Below are positions 40,500 through 49,102 of a stretch of DNA of 64,000 bases, one piece after another. Source of the stretch: Novosphingobium resinovorum (GTDB lineage Bacteria; Pseudomonadota; Alphaproteobacteria; Sphingomonadales; Sphingomonadaceae); contig NZ_BSFC01000030.1 of NCBI RefSeq assembly GCF_027922145.1, forward strand, positions 124,001-188,000, in the 5' to 3' direction. The notes under the pieces were generated by a model. It searched no databases, was not told the origin of the DNA, and worked only from the letters and a program-made list of their open reading frames with translations. Position numbers and translations under genes: made by a program. Position 1 is the stretch's first letter. The number at the start of each line of letters is the position of its first letter.

Positions 40500-42839
40500 A
40501 TGGCCGACACGATCACCCAGACCCGCGCCGACCTTGTCGCGACTCTGGAGGCGCTGGAGAAGCGGCTGCTGTGGCTTTCGGCATGGACGATCCACAACGC
40601 CAACCACCTGCGCCCCAAGCGCGATGGCCTGAAGGTCGGCGGGCATCAGGCCAGCTGCGCCTCGATGACGGCGATCATGTCCGCGCTCTACTTCCATGCG
40701 CTGCGCCCGCAGGACAAGGTGGCGGTGAAGCCCCACGCCGGGCCGGTGCTCCACGCGATCCACTATCTGCTGGGCGAGCAGACGCGCGAGAAGCTGGAGC
40801 GCTTTCGCGGCCTCGGCGGCGTGCAGAGCTATCCCTCGCGCACCAAGGACACGATCCCCGTCGATTTTTCGACCGGCTCGGTCGGCCTCGGCGTCGCGGT
40901 GACGGCGTTCTCGAGTCTGGTGCAGGACTATCTCGTCGCGCATGGTCAAGTGCGCGAGGAAGACGCGGGGCGGATGATCGCGCTGATGGGCGACGCCGAA
41001 CTCGACGAAGGCAACATCTACGAATGCCTCATTGAAGGCTACAAGCACGACTTGCGCAACTGCTGGTGGGTGGTGGACTACAACCGCCAGTCGCTCGACA
41101 GCACGACGGCGGACCGCATGTTCCGCCGCTTCGACGACATCTTCGAGACCTGCGGCTGGCGCGTCGTCACGCTCAAGTACGGCAAGCTGCAGCGCGAGGC
41201 TTTCGCAAAGCCCGGCGGCAAGGCGATCGAGGAATGGATCGACCAGTGCCCCAACGCCGACTTCGCGGTGCTGACCTATCAGGGCGGTGTGGCCTGGCGG
41301 GCGCGGCTGATGGCCGACATCGGCGACAAGGCGCAAGTGCGCAAGCTGCTGGACAGCTACGACGACGATGCGCTGGCGGCGCTGATGACGAACCTTGGCG
41401 GCCACTGCATCGAGAGCCTGATCGACGCCTTCGATGCCTGCGACGATGACCGGCCGACGCTGTTCATCGCCTACACCGTCAAGGGCCACGGGCTACCGCT
41501 GGCGGGGCACAAGGACAACCATTCGGGCATGATGAACCCGCCCCAGATGGAGCAGTTCCGCAGCCTGATGGGCGTGCCGGAAGGGCAGGAGTGGGAACCC
41601 TGGGGCGGCCTTGGCGACAATGCCGCCGCCGCGCTCGACGCCTTCGTCAAGACCAGCCCGATCGCCCGCAAGCCCGCCGAACCGCTGGCGCCTGCCGTCG
41701 CCGTGCCCGCGCTGCCGGCGCCCGAAGGCGCGGAGCAATCGACGCAGGCCGCCTTCGGGCGCATCCTGCTCGACATTGCCAAGTCGGGTGAGGAACTGGC
41801 CGACCGCATCGTCACCACCGCGCCCGACGTCACGCAGACCACCAACCTCGGCGGCTTCGTCAACCAGCGCGGGCTGTTTCGGCGGCAGGAACTGGCCGAC
41901 GTGTTCCAGAAGGCGAAGATCCCCTCGGCGCAGAAATGGTCGGCGCACGGGGCGGGCCAGCACATCGAACTGGGCATCGCCGAGAACAACTTCTTCATCA
42001 TGCTCGCCTCGCTGGGGCTGGCCGGGCCGCACTTCGGCACACGGCTGCTGCCGGTGGGGACGGTCTACGACCCGTTCATTTCGCGCGGGCTCGATGCGCT
42101 GAACTATGGTTGCTATCAGGACTCGCGGTTCCTGCTGGTGGGCACGCCCTCGGGCCTGACGCTGGCGGCGGAGGGCGGCGCGCACCAGTCGATCAACACG
42201 CCGCTGATCGGCATGGGCCAGCCCGGCCTCACCGCCTTCGACCCGGCCTTCGCCGACGAACTGGCGCTCATCATGGGTTGGTCGTTCGACCACATGCAGC
42301 GCGAGGACGGCGGCTCGGTCTATTTGCGCCTCTCGACCCGCGCGATCCCGCAGGTGGAGCGCGAGGACGACGACTGGCAGGTCGATGCGCTGAAGGGCGG
42401 ATACTGGCTGAAGGAGCCGGGGCCGGACGCGCAGGCGGCGATCGCCTTCTCCGGCGTCGTCGCGCCCGAAGCGCTGGCGGCGTGGGAAGAGCTGGCGGAG
42501 GATCTGCCGGGTATCGGCCTGCTCAACGTGACTTCGCCGGACCTGCTGCATCGGGGCTGGTCGGCGCGGCGGGCGGCGCGCTGGAACGGGCAGAAGCAGG
42601 CGCCGAGCCATGCCGAAGCCTTGCTGGGTGCGCTGGCGCCGGGGGCGGGGCTGGTGACGGTACTGGACGGCTCGCCGGGCGCACTGTCATGGCTGGGCGG
42701 GGTCAAGGGCATGCGCGTCAGCCCGCTCGGCACCGACCGCTTCGGGCAGACGGGGGACCTCTACGATCTCTACCGGACTTACCGCCTCGACGCCGACGCC
42801 ATCATCGACGCCGCCGCCGAACTTTTCCTGGAGGACTGA
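40500..42839 (+). CDS. homodimeric 2-oxoacid dehydrogenase E1 (AceE/MdeB type)
   Basis: 779 aa. Thiamine-diphosphate signature GDAELDEGNIYE, transketolase-like pyrimidine domain (GIAENNFFIMLASLGL) and a C-terminal domain. It is shorter than E. coli AceE (~890 aa). Start ATG 40500 follows AGGGAG by 9 nt. In Pseudomonas putida a homodimeric E1 (MdeB) sits next to an Lrp-type regulator (MdeR) and oxidises 2-oxobutyrate from methionine; the divergent Lrp gene here gives the same arrangement, but no methionine gamma-lyase is present. 2-Oxobutyrate or pyruvate are the likely substrates. Confidence 0.87.
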   Translation: MADTITQTRADLVATLEALEKRLLWLSAWTIHNANHLRPKRDGLKVGGHQASCASMTAIMSALYFHALRPQDKVAVKPHAGPVLHAIHYLLGEQTREKLERFRGLGGVQSYPSRTKDTIPVDFSTGSVGLGVAVTAFSSLVQDYLVAHGQVREEDAGRMIALMGDAELDEGNIYECLIEGYKHDLRNCWWVVDYNRQSLDSTTADRMFRRFDDIFETCGWRVVTLKYGKLQREAFAKPGGKAIEEWIDQCPNADFAVLTYQGGVAWRARLMADIGDKAQVRKLLDSYDDDALAALMTNLGGHCIESLIDAFDACDDDRPTLFIAYTVKGHGLPLAGHKDNHSGMMNPPQMEQFRSLMGVPEGQEWEPWGGLGDNAAAALDAFVKTSPIARKPAEPLAPAVAVPALPAPEGAEQSTQAAFGRILLDIAKSGEELADRIVTTAPDVTQTTNLGGFVNQRGLFRRQELADVFQKAKIPSAQKWSAHGAGQHIELGIAENNFFIMLASLGLAGPHFGTRLLPVGTVYDPFISRGLDALNYGCYQDSRFLLVGTPSGLTLAAEGGAHQSINTPLIGMGQPGLTAFDPAFADELALIMGWSFDHMQREDGGSVYLRLSTRAIPQVEREDDDWQVDALKGGYWLKEPGPDAQAAIAFSGVVAPEALAAWEELAEDLPGIGLLNVTSPDLLHRGWSARRAARWNGQKQAPSHAEALLGALAPGAGLVTVLDGSPGALSWLGGVKGMRVSPLGTDRFGQTGDLYDLYRTYRLDADAIIDAAAELFLED

Positions 42840-42845
42840 GCGCCT

Positions 42846-43856
42846 TCAGCGGCGAGGGGGCGCGGTCGATCCCCTCGTCACCAGGGTGCAATCGAAGGTC
42901 TTCTTGCCGACTTCGCTGGTCTTCCAGAAGTCGAGGAGCAGCCGCACGGCTTCTTCGGCCATTTCGAAGATAGGCTGGCGCATCGTCGTCAGTTCCGGCC
43001 AGACGCTGCGGGCGATCCAGCTGTCGTCGAAGCCGACGACGGAGAGGTCGTCGGGGATCTTGACGCCGAGTTGCGCGGCGGCGGCGAAGACACCGGCGGC
43101 CATGTCGTCGTTCTCCGCGAAGATCGCGGTCGGCGGCTGGGGCGCGCGCATGATCTGCAGTCCGGCACCGATCCCGGAGGAAAACGTGAACTCGCCGGTG
43201 GCGGTGACGATGTCGGACGGGGCGTGGCCACGTTCCTCCAGCGCGGCGACGAAAGCTTCGCGCCGCCATTGGCTCGCGCCATGCGTCGCCGGGCCGTCGA
43301 TCAGGCCGAACCTGCGGTGGCCGAGGCCCCAGAGGTGGCGGACGAGATCGTGCACCGCCGCCGCGTCGTTCGAGCGGACGCTGGCGACTTCGGGATTGTC
43401 GCGGATCGGGGCGAGCAGGACGTAGGGCAGCTTGCGCGCGTCGAGGGCGGCGATGACGGCCGCGTTGTCGCAGGCGGGCGGGGTGACGACCATGCCGTCC
43501 AGGCGGGCGCTGGCGAGCAGGCCGTCCATGGTCTCACGGATGTCGCTGGCCGAGGTGTCGACGCTCTCGATGACCAGTTGGAAGCCCGCCGCGCGGCAGG
43601 CGGCATAAGCGCCGTTGAGAATCTGGAGGGTGTAGCCCGGACTCGGGTTGTCGAACAGGATGCCGAGGAAGAACGAGCGTCCGGCCGCCAGCGCACGCGC
43701 GGCGAAGTTGGGGCGGTAACCGAGTTCGGCGACGGCCTTGTCGACCTTGGCCTTGAGGTCGGGGCGGACGCTCGCTTCGTTGTTGATGACCCGGGAGACG
43801 CTTTTCATCGAGACGCCCGCCTGACGGGCAACGTCCATGATGGTGACCTTTTTCAT
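42846..43856 (-). CDS. LacI-family transcriptional regulator
   Basis: 336 aa. HTH IMDVARQAGVSMKSVSRVIN at the N-terminus, then a periplasmic-binding-like effector domain (GILFDNPSPGY, GFDDSWIARSVWPELTTM). Divergent from the sugar transporter at 44309, whose promoter holds two palindromic sites that fit LacI operators. The inducer is probably a sugar. The stop is only 6 bp from that of the E1 gene (convergent). Confidence 0.92.
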   Translation of the reverse strand: MKKVTIMDVARQAGVSMKSVSRVINNEASVRPDLKAKVDKAVAELGYRPNFAARALAAGRSFFLGILFDNPSPGYTLQILNGAYAACRAAGFQLVIESVDTSASDIRETMDGLLASARLDGMVVTPPACDNAAVIAALDARKLPYVLLAPIRDNPEVASVRSNDAAAVHDLVRHLWGLGHRRFGLIDGPATHGASQWRREAFVAALEERGHAPSDIVTATGEFTFSSGIGAGLQIMRAPQPPTAIFAENDDMAAGVFAAAAQLGVKIPDDLSVVGFDDSWIARSVWPELTTMRQPIFEMAEEAVRLLLDFWKTSEVGKKTFDCTLVTRGSTAPPRR

Positions 43857-43963
43857 TTCCCCCGGTGCTTCCTCAGATTGGCTTTGTGCATGGCCTCTGT
43901 TTCACCAAGCCCGCCCGAATGCAAGGCAATCGCCATCACGCGGGAGGCGGGTTCAGTATGAAG

Positions 43964-43973
43964 ACAGCGTTGT
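43964..43973. promoter_or_regulatory. LacI-type operator candidate 1
   Basis: ACAGCGTTGT, an imperfect copy of the palindrome at 44033-44042, in the 452-bp gap between lacI-type and transporter genes. Centre-to-centre distance to site 2 is 69 bp, which would allow looping. Confidence 0.45.
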
Positions 43974-44032
43974 ATCAAGCAATCCTGTTAGCGGTCACGT
44001 TCTACCTGCAATCGCAAGCATCTTTTTTAATG

Positions 44033-44042
44033 ACAGCGCTGT
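44033..44042. promoter_or_regulatory. LacI-type operator candidate 2
   Basis: ACAGCGCTGT is a perfect 10-bp palindrome inside AATGACAGCGCTGTTTTTTG. TGACA/TGTCA-type half sites around GCGC are common for LacI-family regulators of this order. The flanking bases are locally AT-rich. Confidence 0.55.
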
Positions 44043-44057
44043 TTTTTGGAAATACAT

Positions 44058-44204
44058 ATGCAGCAGATCAAACGTCAGGCGCAATCTTCAAGCGCGCCGG
44101 CAGAGCGGGAGGGGACAGTGAGCGAATTCCTTGCAGTCGCTTCGGCGCAAAAGCCGGGCGAACCCGTGGCGGCGCGGCCGGGCGGAGAGCTTTGGGAGGG
44201 TTGA
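44058..44204 (+). CDS. possible 48-residue leader or small protein
   Basis: ATG 44058 is preceded by GGAAATACAT. The frame runs 48 codons to TGA 44202-44204, giving a hydrophilic Gln/Ala/Glu-rich peptide (start MQQIKRQAQSSSAPAER, end GGELWEG). The stop lies inside the first of two hairpins. No family match known to me. It may simply be a chance frame in high-GC DNA, but its position between operator and transporter gene suits a leader peptide. Confidence 0.3.
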   Translation: MQQIKRQAQSSSAPAEREGTVSEFLAVASAQKPGEPVAARPGGELWEG

Positions 44205-44250
44205 TCCTCCCAGCAAGGCCGGTCGCACCCTCCTCCGCGACCGGCCTTGC
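44194..44250 (+). promoter_or_regulatory. two tandem hairpins in transporter leader
   Basis: GGGAGG (44194-44199) pairs with CCTCCC (44206-44211). GCAAGGCCGGTCGC (44213-44226) pairs perfectly with GCGACCGGCCTTGC (44237-44250). They end 58 bp before the transporter start. No U-tract follows, so this is not a clear terminator; attenuation or mRNA stabilisation is possible. Confidence 0.5.
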
Positions 44251-44308
44251 AGAAACCCCCGCTTGATCTACGACCGCTCCCGACACGCAGCACAAGGAAT
44301 CCCCAGTC

Positions 44309-45610
44309 ATGGCGATGGCGCCGTCCACCAGCAGTGATCCGCAATTCGCCGAGGAAGTGCCCGGAGGCCACGTCGATGCGGCCGAGCTGCGCTATTTCGT
44401 GATGGCGCTGTTCTTCATCTTCGGCGGCATCACCAGCCTGAACGACGTGATCATCCCCAAGCTCAAGGAACTGTTCACGCTCAGCTACACGCAGGCGATG
44501 CTGGTGCAGTTCTGCTTCTTCACGGCTTATGCGGTGATCGGCATTCCGGGCGCGATGCTGGTGCGTAAGGTCGGCTACATGCGCGGCGCGGCCGCCGGTC
44601 TGGTGATCATGATCGCGGGCTGCCTGGCGTTCATCCCGGCCTCGCAGACCGCGAGCTACTGGCTGTTCCTGGCCGCGTACTTCGTGCTCGCGGCGGGGGT
44701 CGTGATCGTGCAGGTGGTGGCGAACCCGCTGATCAGCCTGCTCGGCAAGCCGGAAACCACCAGTTCGCGCCTGACGTTCGCGCAGGCGTTCAACTCGCTG
44801 GGGACCACGATCTTCCCGATCGCGGGGTCGGTGCTGATCCTCGGCAGTCTGGCCAAGGTGTCCGCCCATGACCTGACCGGAGAGGCGCTCGACGCCTATC
44901 GCCGCGCGGAAAGCGCCGCGATCGTGCACGGCTATCTGGGCATCGCGGTTGCCCTGGCGATCGTCGCGGGAGCCGTGTGGACGTTCCGCAATCGTCTCCC
45001 GGTCGAGAAGCACGGGGACACCGACGGTTTCGCGGGCTTCGATCTGCTGAAGCGTCCGCGCTTCGGCTACGGCGCGCTATGCATCTTCCTGTATGTCGGG
45101 GCGGAAGTGTCGATAGGCTCGCTCATCGTCAGCTATCTGATGCAGGACCATGTGATGGCGCTGCCCGAGCAGTCGGCGGGCAAGCTGATCGGCCTCTACT
45201 GGGGCGGAGCGATGGTCGGCCGCTTCATCGGTTCGGCGGTGCTGCGCGTGCTGAACCCCGGCATCGTGCTGGCTTTCAATGCCTGCGCGGCGATAGCGCT
45301 GATCGCTCTTTCGGTGACGTCCAGCGGCCATGTCTCGGGCTATGCCCTGCTGGCTGTGGGTCTGATGAACTCGATCATGTTCCCGACCATCTTCAGCCTC
45401 GCCTGCGACAAGCTGGGCATGCGTGCGGCGGACGGGTCGGGCATCATCAACGTCGCGATCTGCGGCGGTGCGATCGTGCCGCTGGCGACCGGCGCGATCG
45501 CCGACGCGGCCGGGGGCAATCTCGGCGTGGCGCTGGTGCTTCCGGCGCTATGCTATGCGGTCATCGCGGGCTTCGGCCTCTTCGCGCGCAAGAGCGCCGC
45601 ACAGGCGTAG
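44309..45610 (+). CDS. sugar MFS transporter, GluP/FucP type
   Basis: 433 aa, 12 transmembrane segments. FFIFGGITSLNDVIIPKLKE is the conserved first helix of the glucose/galactose:H+ symporter group, and FCFFTAYAVIGIPGAMLV the second. PGIVLAFN and FPTIFSLACDKLG are further family blocks. It imports glucose, galactose, fucose or a related hexose by proton symport. Divergent LacI regulator and two operators indicate sugar-dependent control. No start conflict: the ATG 44309 frame begins cleanly. Confidence 0.9.
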   Translation: MAMAPSTSSDPQFAEEVPGGHVDAAELRYFVMALFFIFGGITSLNDVIIPKLKELFTLSYTQAMLVQFCFFTAYAVIGIPGAMLVRKVGYMRGAAAGLVIMIAGCLAFIPASQTASYWLFLAAYFVLAAGVVIVQVVANPLISLLGKPETTSSRLTFAQAFNSLGTTIFPIAGSVLILGSLAKVSAHDLTGEALDAYRRAESAAIVHGYLGIAVALAIVAGAVWTFRNRLPVEKHGDTDGFAGFDLLKRPRFGYGALCIFLYVGAEVSIGSLIVSYLMQDHVMALPEQSAGKLIGLYWGGAMVGRFIGSAVLRVLNPGIVLAFNACAAIALIALSVTSSGHVSGYALLAVGLMNSIMFPTIFSLACDKLGMRAADGSGIINVAICGGAIVPLATGAIADAAGGNLGVALVLPALCYAVIAGFGLFARKSAAQA

Positions 45611-45817
45611 GCCAACGCCGCCGCGATGCGTGGCTGATCGCTCACCCAGCGCTGGCGAGCAATCGCCGCCCATGGTACTCTCAGTGACGCACTCAAGAAT
45701 GAGGCGGCATGGAGAGAGGCTATGGACGGTTTGGAATCCGTATTTTGCGCCTGCGAATTCCGCATCTTGTGCATTGCGGTGATGTGCACCGGCACGATCG
45801 CGGCTCTGACGGTCGCC

Positions 45818-46285
45818 TTACTGACCTGAGGCCGCACCCGGGATCAGGCCGACTGGCGCGCCCATCTCGATGATCCGGTCGTTCAGCGTTTTCAGGATGC
45901 GCAGGAACTCTGCCATGTCCGTTGCCGGAAGAGTCTCGAAGAACTCGGCGGCGAACGCATCCCGGTAAGGCGCGACTTCCTGCACCACCACCGCCCCGGC
46001 CGGCGTCAGGCTGATCCGCTTCGCGCGGCGATCGTTCGGATCGGGCGTGCGCATCGCCAGGCCATCGCGTTCCAGCGCATCCACAGCCTCGGTCACCGTG
46101 CGCGGCGCCTGATTGAGGGTGTCGGCTATATCGGTCGAGCGGATTGGCCCGGCCCGATCCAGCAGCATCAGCAGCTTGAGCTGCGCAAGGGACGTGCCCC
46201 GCTCGCGCACGCGATCGTTGAACAGGCGATGCATCCGCTGGTGCAGATCGCGCATCTCTTCGAGGATTTCGTGCTCGATGCTCAT
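45818..46285 (-). CDS. MarR-family regulator
   Basis: 155 aa. A MarR winged helix (LAQLKLLMLLDRAGPIRSTD, then APRTVTEAVDALERDGLAMR) and an acidic wing DPNDRRAKRI. Start at ATG 46285, although the frame continues upstream. It faces the efflux genes at 46399 across a 113-bp promoter, so it is likely their phenolic- or drug-responsive repressor. The 207-bp gap downstream to the transporter stop shows nothing firm. Confidence 0.92.
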   Translation of the reverse strand: MSIEHEILEEMRDLHQRMHRLFNDRVRERGTSLAQLKLLMLLDRAGPIRSTDIADTLNQAPRTVTEAVDALERDGLAMRTPDPNDRRAKRISLTPAGAVVVQEVAPYRDAFAAEFFETLPATDMAEFLRILKTLNDRIIEMGAPVGLIPGAASGQ

Positions 46286-46303
46286 GACGAGAAATAGTGT
46301 GGG

Positions 46304-46318
46304 ACCATATAAAATGGT
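46304..46318. promoter_or_regulatory. MarR operator candidate
   Basis: ACCAT at 46304-46308 and ATGGT at 46314-46318 form an inverted repeat around an AT-rich centre in the marR/emrA divergent promoter. Assignment rests on position only. Confidence 0.4.
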
Positions 46319-46398
46319 GTTGCCATACATCGCGCTTAGGTGCAAGTGCGAGCGCAATCGCCGCTGCGATGCAGCAATAACGGTATGGATTTCGATTG

Positions 46399-47562
46399 AT
46401 GGCAACGGATTTGAGCGAATCGCAGGGACAGTCTGCTGCGAATCAGGGGCAGGAGCGCGTGCCGCCGCTCAAGCGTCCGGGTGTGCGCCGGGGCCTGCTG
46501 GCGGCAGGCGTTCTGGTGCTGGTCGCAGGCGGCATCTGGCTCGCCCAGTACCAGATGTACGGCAAGTTCGAACAGGACACCAACGACGCCTATATCCAGG
46601 CTGACGCCGTCACGATCTCTCCCAAGATTTCCGGCTATGTCGAGCAGGTCCTCGTCGGTGACAACCAGGATGTGAAGGTGGGCCAGCCACTCGTCCGCAT
46701 CGACCCGCGTGACTACGATGCGCAGGCGCAGCAGTATCAGGCCCAGATCGACGTCGCCAAGGCCAATGCCGACAATGTGCGCGCCACGATCGGCGAGCAG
46801 GAAGCGGCCATCGCGCAGGCGCGCGCGCAGCTTGCCTCGGCCGAGCAGGACGCGCGCTTCGCCGCCGGAGAGGCGGCCCGCTACGCGCCGCTCGCCGCCA
46901 GCGGAGCGGAGACCGCCGAGCGCCTGTCCAGCCTGCGCAATCAGGCGGTGAAAGCCCGCGCCGTCGCGGATGCACAGCGCGCCACGCTGCTTTCGGCCGA
47001 GCGCCGGATCGCTTCGCTCAATGCGCAGGTTCGTCAGGCCGACGCGCAGGGCGAGGCGGCGCGCGCGCAGCTGGCCGCCGCGCACGTCAACGTCGGCTCG
47101 ACCGTGCTGAAGAGCAGCGTTGCCGGCCGGATCGGCGACCGCACGGTGCGGGCCGGGCAGTTCGTGCAGGCGGGGACGCGGCTGATGTCGGTGGTGCCGC
47201 TGTCCAAGCTCTACGTCACCGCCAATTTCAAGGAAACCCAGATCGGCCTGATGCGTCCGGGCCAGCCCGCGACGATCGAGATCGACGCGCTGGACGGCAC
47301 GAAGATCGCCGGACACGTCGAAAGCATCTCGCCGGGTACGGGTGCGCAGTTCTCGCTGTTGCCGCCGCAGAATGCCACGGGCAACTTCACCAAGATCGTC
47401 CAGCGCGTGCCGGTGCGCATCGCCATCGACGCGGGCACCGAAGCGCGGCGCGTGCTGGTGCCGGGCCTGTCGGTGGTCGTCACCGTTGACACGATCTCGG
47501 CCAAGGGCGCGCAGCGCAGCATCGCCGCTCAGGAAGAGGCGCGCCGGGACGCCAAGCAGTGA
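46399..47562 (+). CDS. emrA: membrane fusion protein of drug efflux (EmrA/HlyD family)
   Basis: 387 aa. One N-terminal membrane helix (GLLAAGVLVLVAGGIWLA), then a lipoyl/barrel-sandwich domain (ISPKISGYVEQVLVGDNQDV), an alpha-helical hairpin rich in Ala/Gln/Glu, and a second half-lipoyl (LKSSVAGRIGDRTV). It bridges the inner pump to the outer-membrane channel. Its GTGA overlap with the next gene couples it to EmrB. Confidence 0.92.
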   Translation: MATDLSESQGQSAANQGQERVPPLKRPGVRRGLLAAGVLVLVAGGIWLAQYQMYGKFEQDTNDAYIQADAVTISPKISGYVEQVLVGDNQDVKVGQPLVRIDPRDYDAQAQQYQAQIDVAKANADNVRATIGEQEAAIAQARAQLASAEQDARFAAGEAARYAPLAASGAETAERLSSLRNQAVKARAVADAQRATLLSAERRIASLNAQVRQADAQGEAARAQLAAAHVNVGSTVLKSSVAGRIGDRTVRAGQFVQAGTRLMSVVPLSKLYVTANFKETQIGLMRPGQPATIEIDALDGTKIAGHVESISPGTGAQFSLLPPQNATGNFTKIVQRVPVRIAIDAGTEARRVLVPGLSVVVTVDTISAKGAQRSIAAQEEARRDAKQ

Positions 47563-49094
47563 ACGACGCGGTTTCCGCGCCTCAACCTGAAAAGCGCGCT
47601 GATGCGGCGGCTTGGCTGGCCGTGGCGGCGGGCACGCTCGGTGCGCTCATGGCGACGCTCGACGTGTCGATCGTCAACAGTTCGCTGCCGACGATCCAGG
47701 GCGAAATCGGCGCCAGCGGCACCGAGGGCACGTGGATCGCGACGGCTTATCTGGTGGCGGAGATCATCGTCATTCCCCTCTCCGGCTGGCTCGAGCGGCT
47801 GCTCGGCCTGCGCACGCTGCTGCTGGTCGCCTCGATCCTGTTCACCCTGTTCTCGATCGCCTGCGGTCTTTCGACGACGCTGCCGATGATGATCGCCGGC
47901 CGCATCGGACAGGGCTTCACCGGCGGTGCGCTGATCCCGACGGCGATGACGATCGTGGCGACACGATTGCCTCGCGCGCAGCAACCGGTAGGCAACGCCC
48001 TGTTCGGCGCGACCGCGCTGCTGGGGCCGGTGGTCGGCCCGGTGCTCGGCGGCTGGCTGACCGAGAACGTGAGCTGGCACTACGCCTTCTTCCTCAACCT
48101 GCCGGTCGGCATCGCGCTGGTGACGCTGCTGCTCCTCGCGATCCCGCACCAGCCGGCCAAGCTGCACCTGATCCGCGAGGCGGACTGGCTCGGCATCCTC
48201 GGCCTTGCGCTGGGGCTGGGCGCGCTGACGGTGGTGCTGGAAGAGGGTGAGCGCGAACAGTGGTTCGAATCCTCGCTGATCATCACACTGACGCTGATCT
48301 CGCTGCTGGGCTTCGCCTTGCTGGGGCTGGGGCAGGTCATTGCGCGCAAACCTGTCATCCGGCTGAGCCTCCTGCTCAACCGGCAGTTCGGCAGCGTCGT
48401 CGCCATGGTCACCGTGGTCGGCATGGTGATTTACGGCACGTCCTATGCGATCCCGCAGTTCCTTGCGACCATCGCCGGGTACAATTCGCTGCAGGCGGGG
48501 CAGGTGGTGATGCTCTCGGGCATTCCGGTGATGCTGATGATGCCGATCACGCCATTGCTGTTGCGCAACGTGGACATCCGCATTTCCGTCTGCCTCGGGC
48601 TGTGTATCCTTGCGCTCAGCGCGTGGCTGGAGACCGGGCTGACTGCCACGTCCGATAGTTCGGATTTCACCGATTCCCAGCTGCTGCGCGGCATGGGCAC
48701 CGTGTTCTGCATGATGTTCCTGAATCAGGCGGCGATCCGATCGGTGCCGCCGGAGCAGGCGGGCGACGCCTCGGGGCTCTACAATTCCGCGCGCAACCTG
48801 GGCGGCTCGTTCGCTCTCGCCGGGATCGCAATCATCCAGGACCAGCGGCTCTGGCTGCATAGCCGCAGGCTCGAGGAGAGCCTCAACGCCAACTCGCTGG
48901 CGGTCCAGAACTACGTCGCCGGGCAGGGGAGCGGCGCCTTGCGCTCGATCGCGGCGACGATCCAGACTCAGGCGCTGACGATGACGTACAGCGACATGTT
49001 CTGGATCATGTCGGTGGGGATCGTGTTCGTGATCCCGCTCGTGCTTTTCCTGCGCCCGCTGCCCAAGAATGCGCCGCTGGCGTCCGGACATTGA
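47559..49094 (+). CDS. emrB: MFS drug efflux pump, DHA2 (EmrB) family
   Basis: 511 aa, 14 transmembrane segments. Motif block ATLDVSIVNSSLPTIQGEIG and TEGTWIATAYLVAE are the EmrB first-helix signature. GRIGQGFTGGALIPTAMT is also typical. It exports hydrophobic drugs or aromatic compounds by proton antiport together with EmrA and the outer-membrane factor downstream. GTG start overlaps the EmrA stop. Confidence 0.94.
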   Translation: MNDAVSAPQPEKRADAAAWLAVAAGTLGALMATLDVSIVNSSLPTIQGEIGASGTEGTWIATAYLVAEIIVIPLSGWLERLLGLRTLLLVASILFTLFSIACGLSTTLPMMIAGRIGQGFTGGALIPTAMTIVATRLPRAQQPVGNALFGATALLGPVVGPVLGGWLTENVSWHYAFFLNLPVGIALVTLLLLAIPHQPAKLHLIREADWLGILGLALGLGALTVVLEEGEREQWFESSLIITLTLISLLGFALLGLGQVIARKPVIRLSLLLNRQFGSVVAMVTVVGMVIYGTSYAIPQFLATIAGYNSLQAGQVVMLSGIPVMLMMPITPLLLRNVDIRISVCLGLCILALSAWLETGLTATSDSSDFTDSQLLRGMGTVFCMMFLNQAAIRSVPPEQAGDASGLYNSARNLGGSFALAGIAIIQDQRLWLHSRRLEESLNANSLAVQNYVAGQGSGALRSIAATIQTQALTMTYSDMFWIMSVGIVFVIPLVLFLRPLPKNAPLASGH

Positions 49095-49102
49095 GGAAGA
49101 CC

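Noticed and set aside
45553..45837. Minus-strand frame in the sugar transporter/MarR gap
   Set aside because: It overlaps the end of the transporter gene; composition and lack of ribosome site argue against a real gene.
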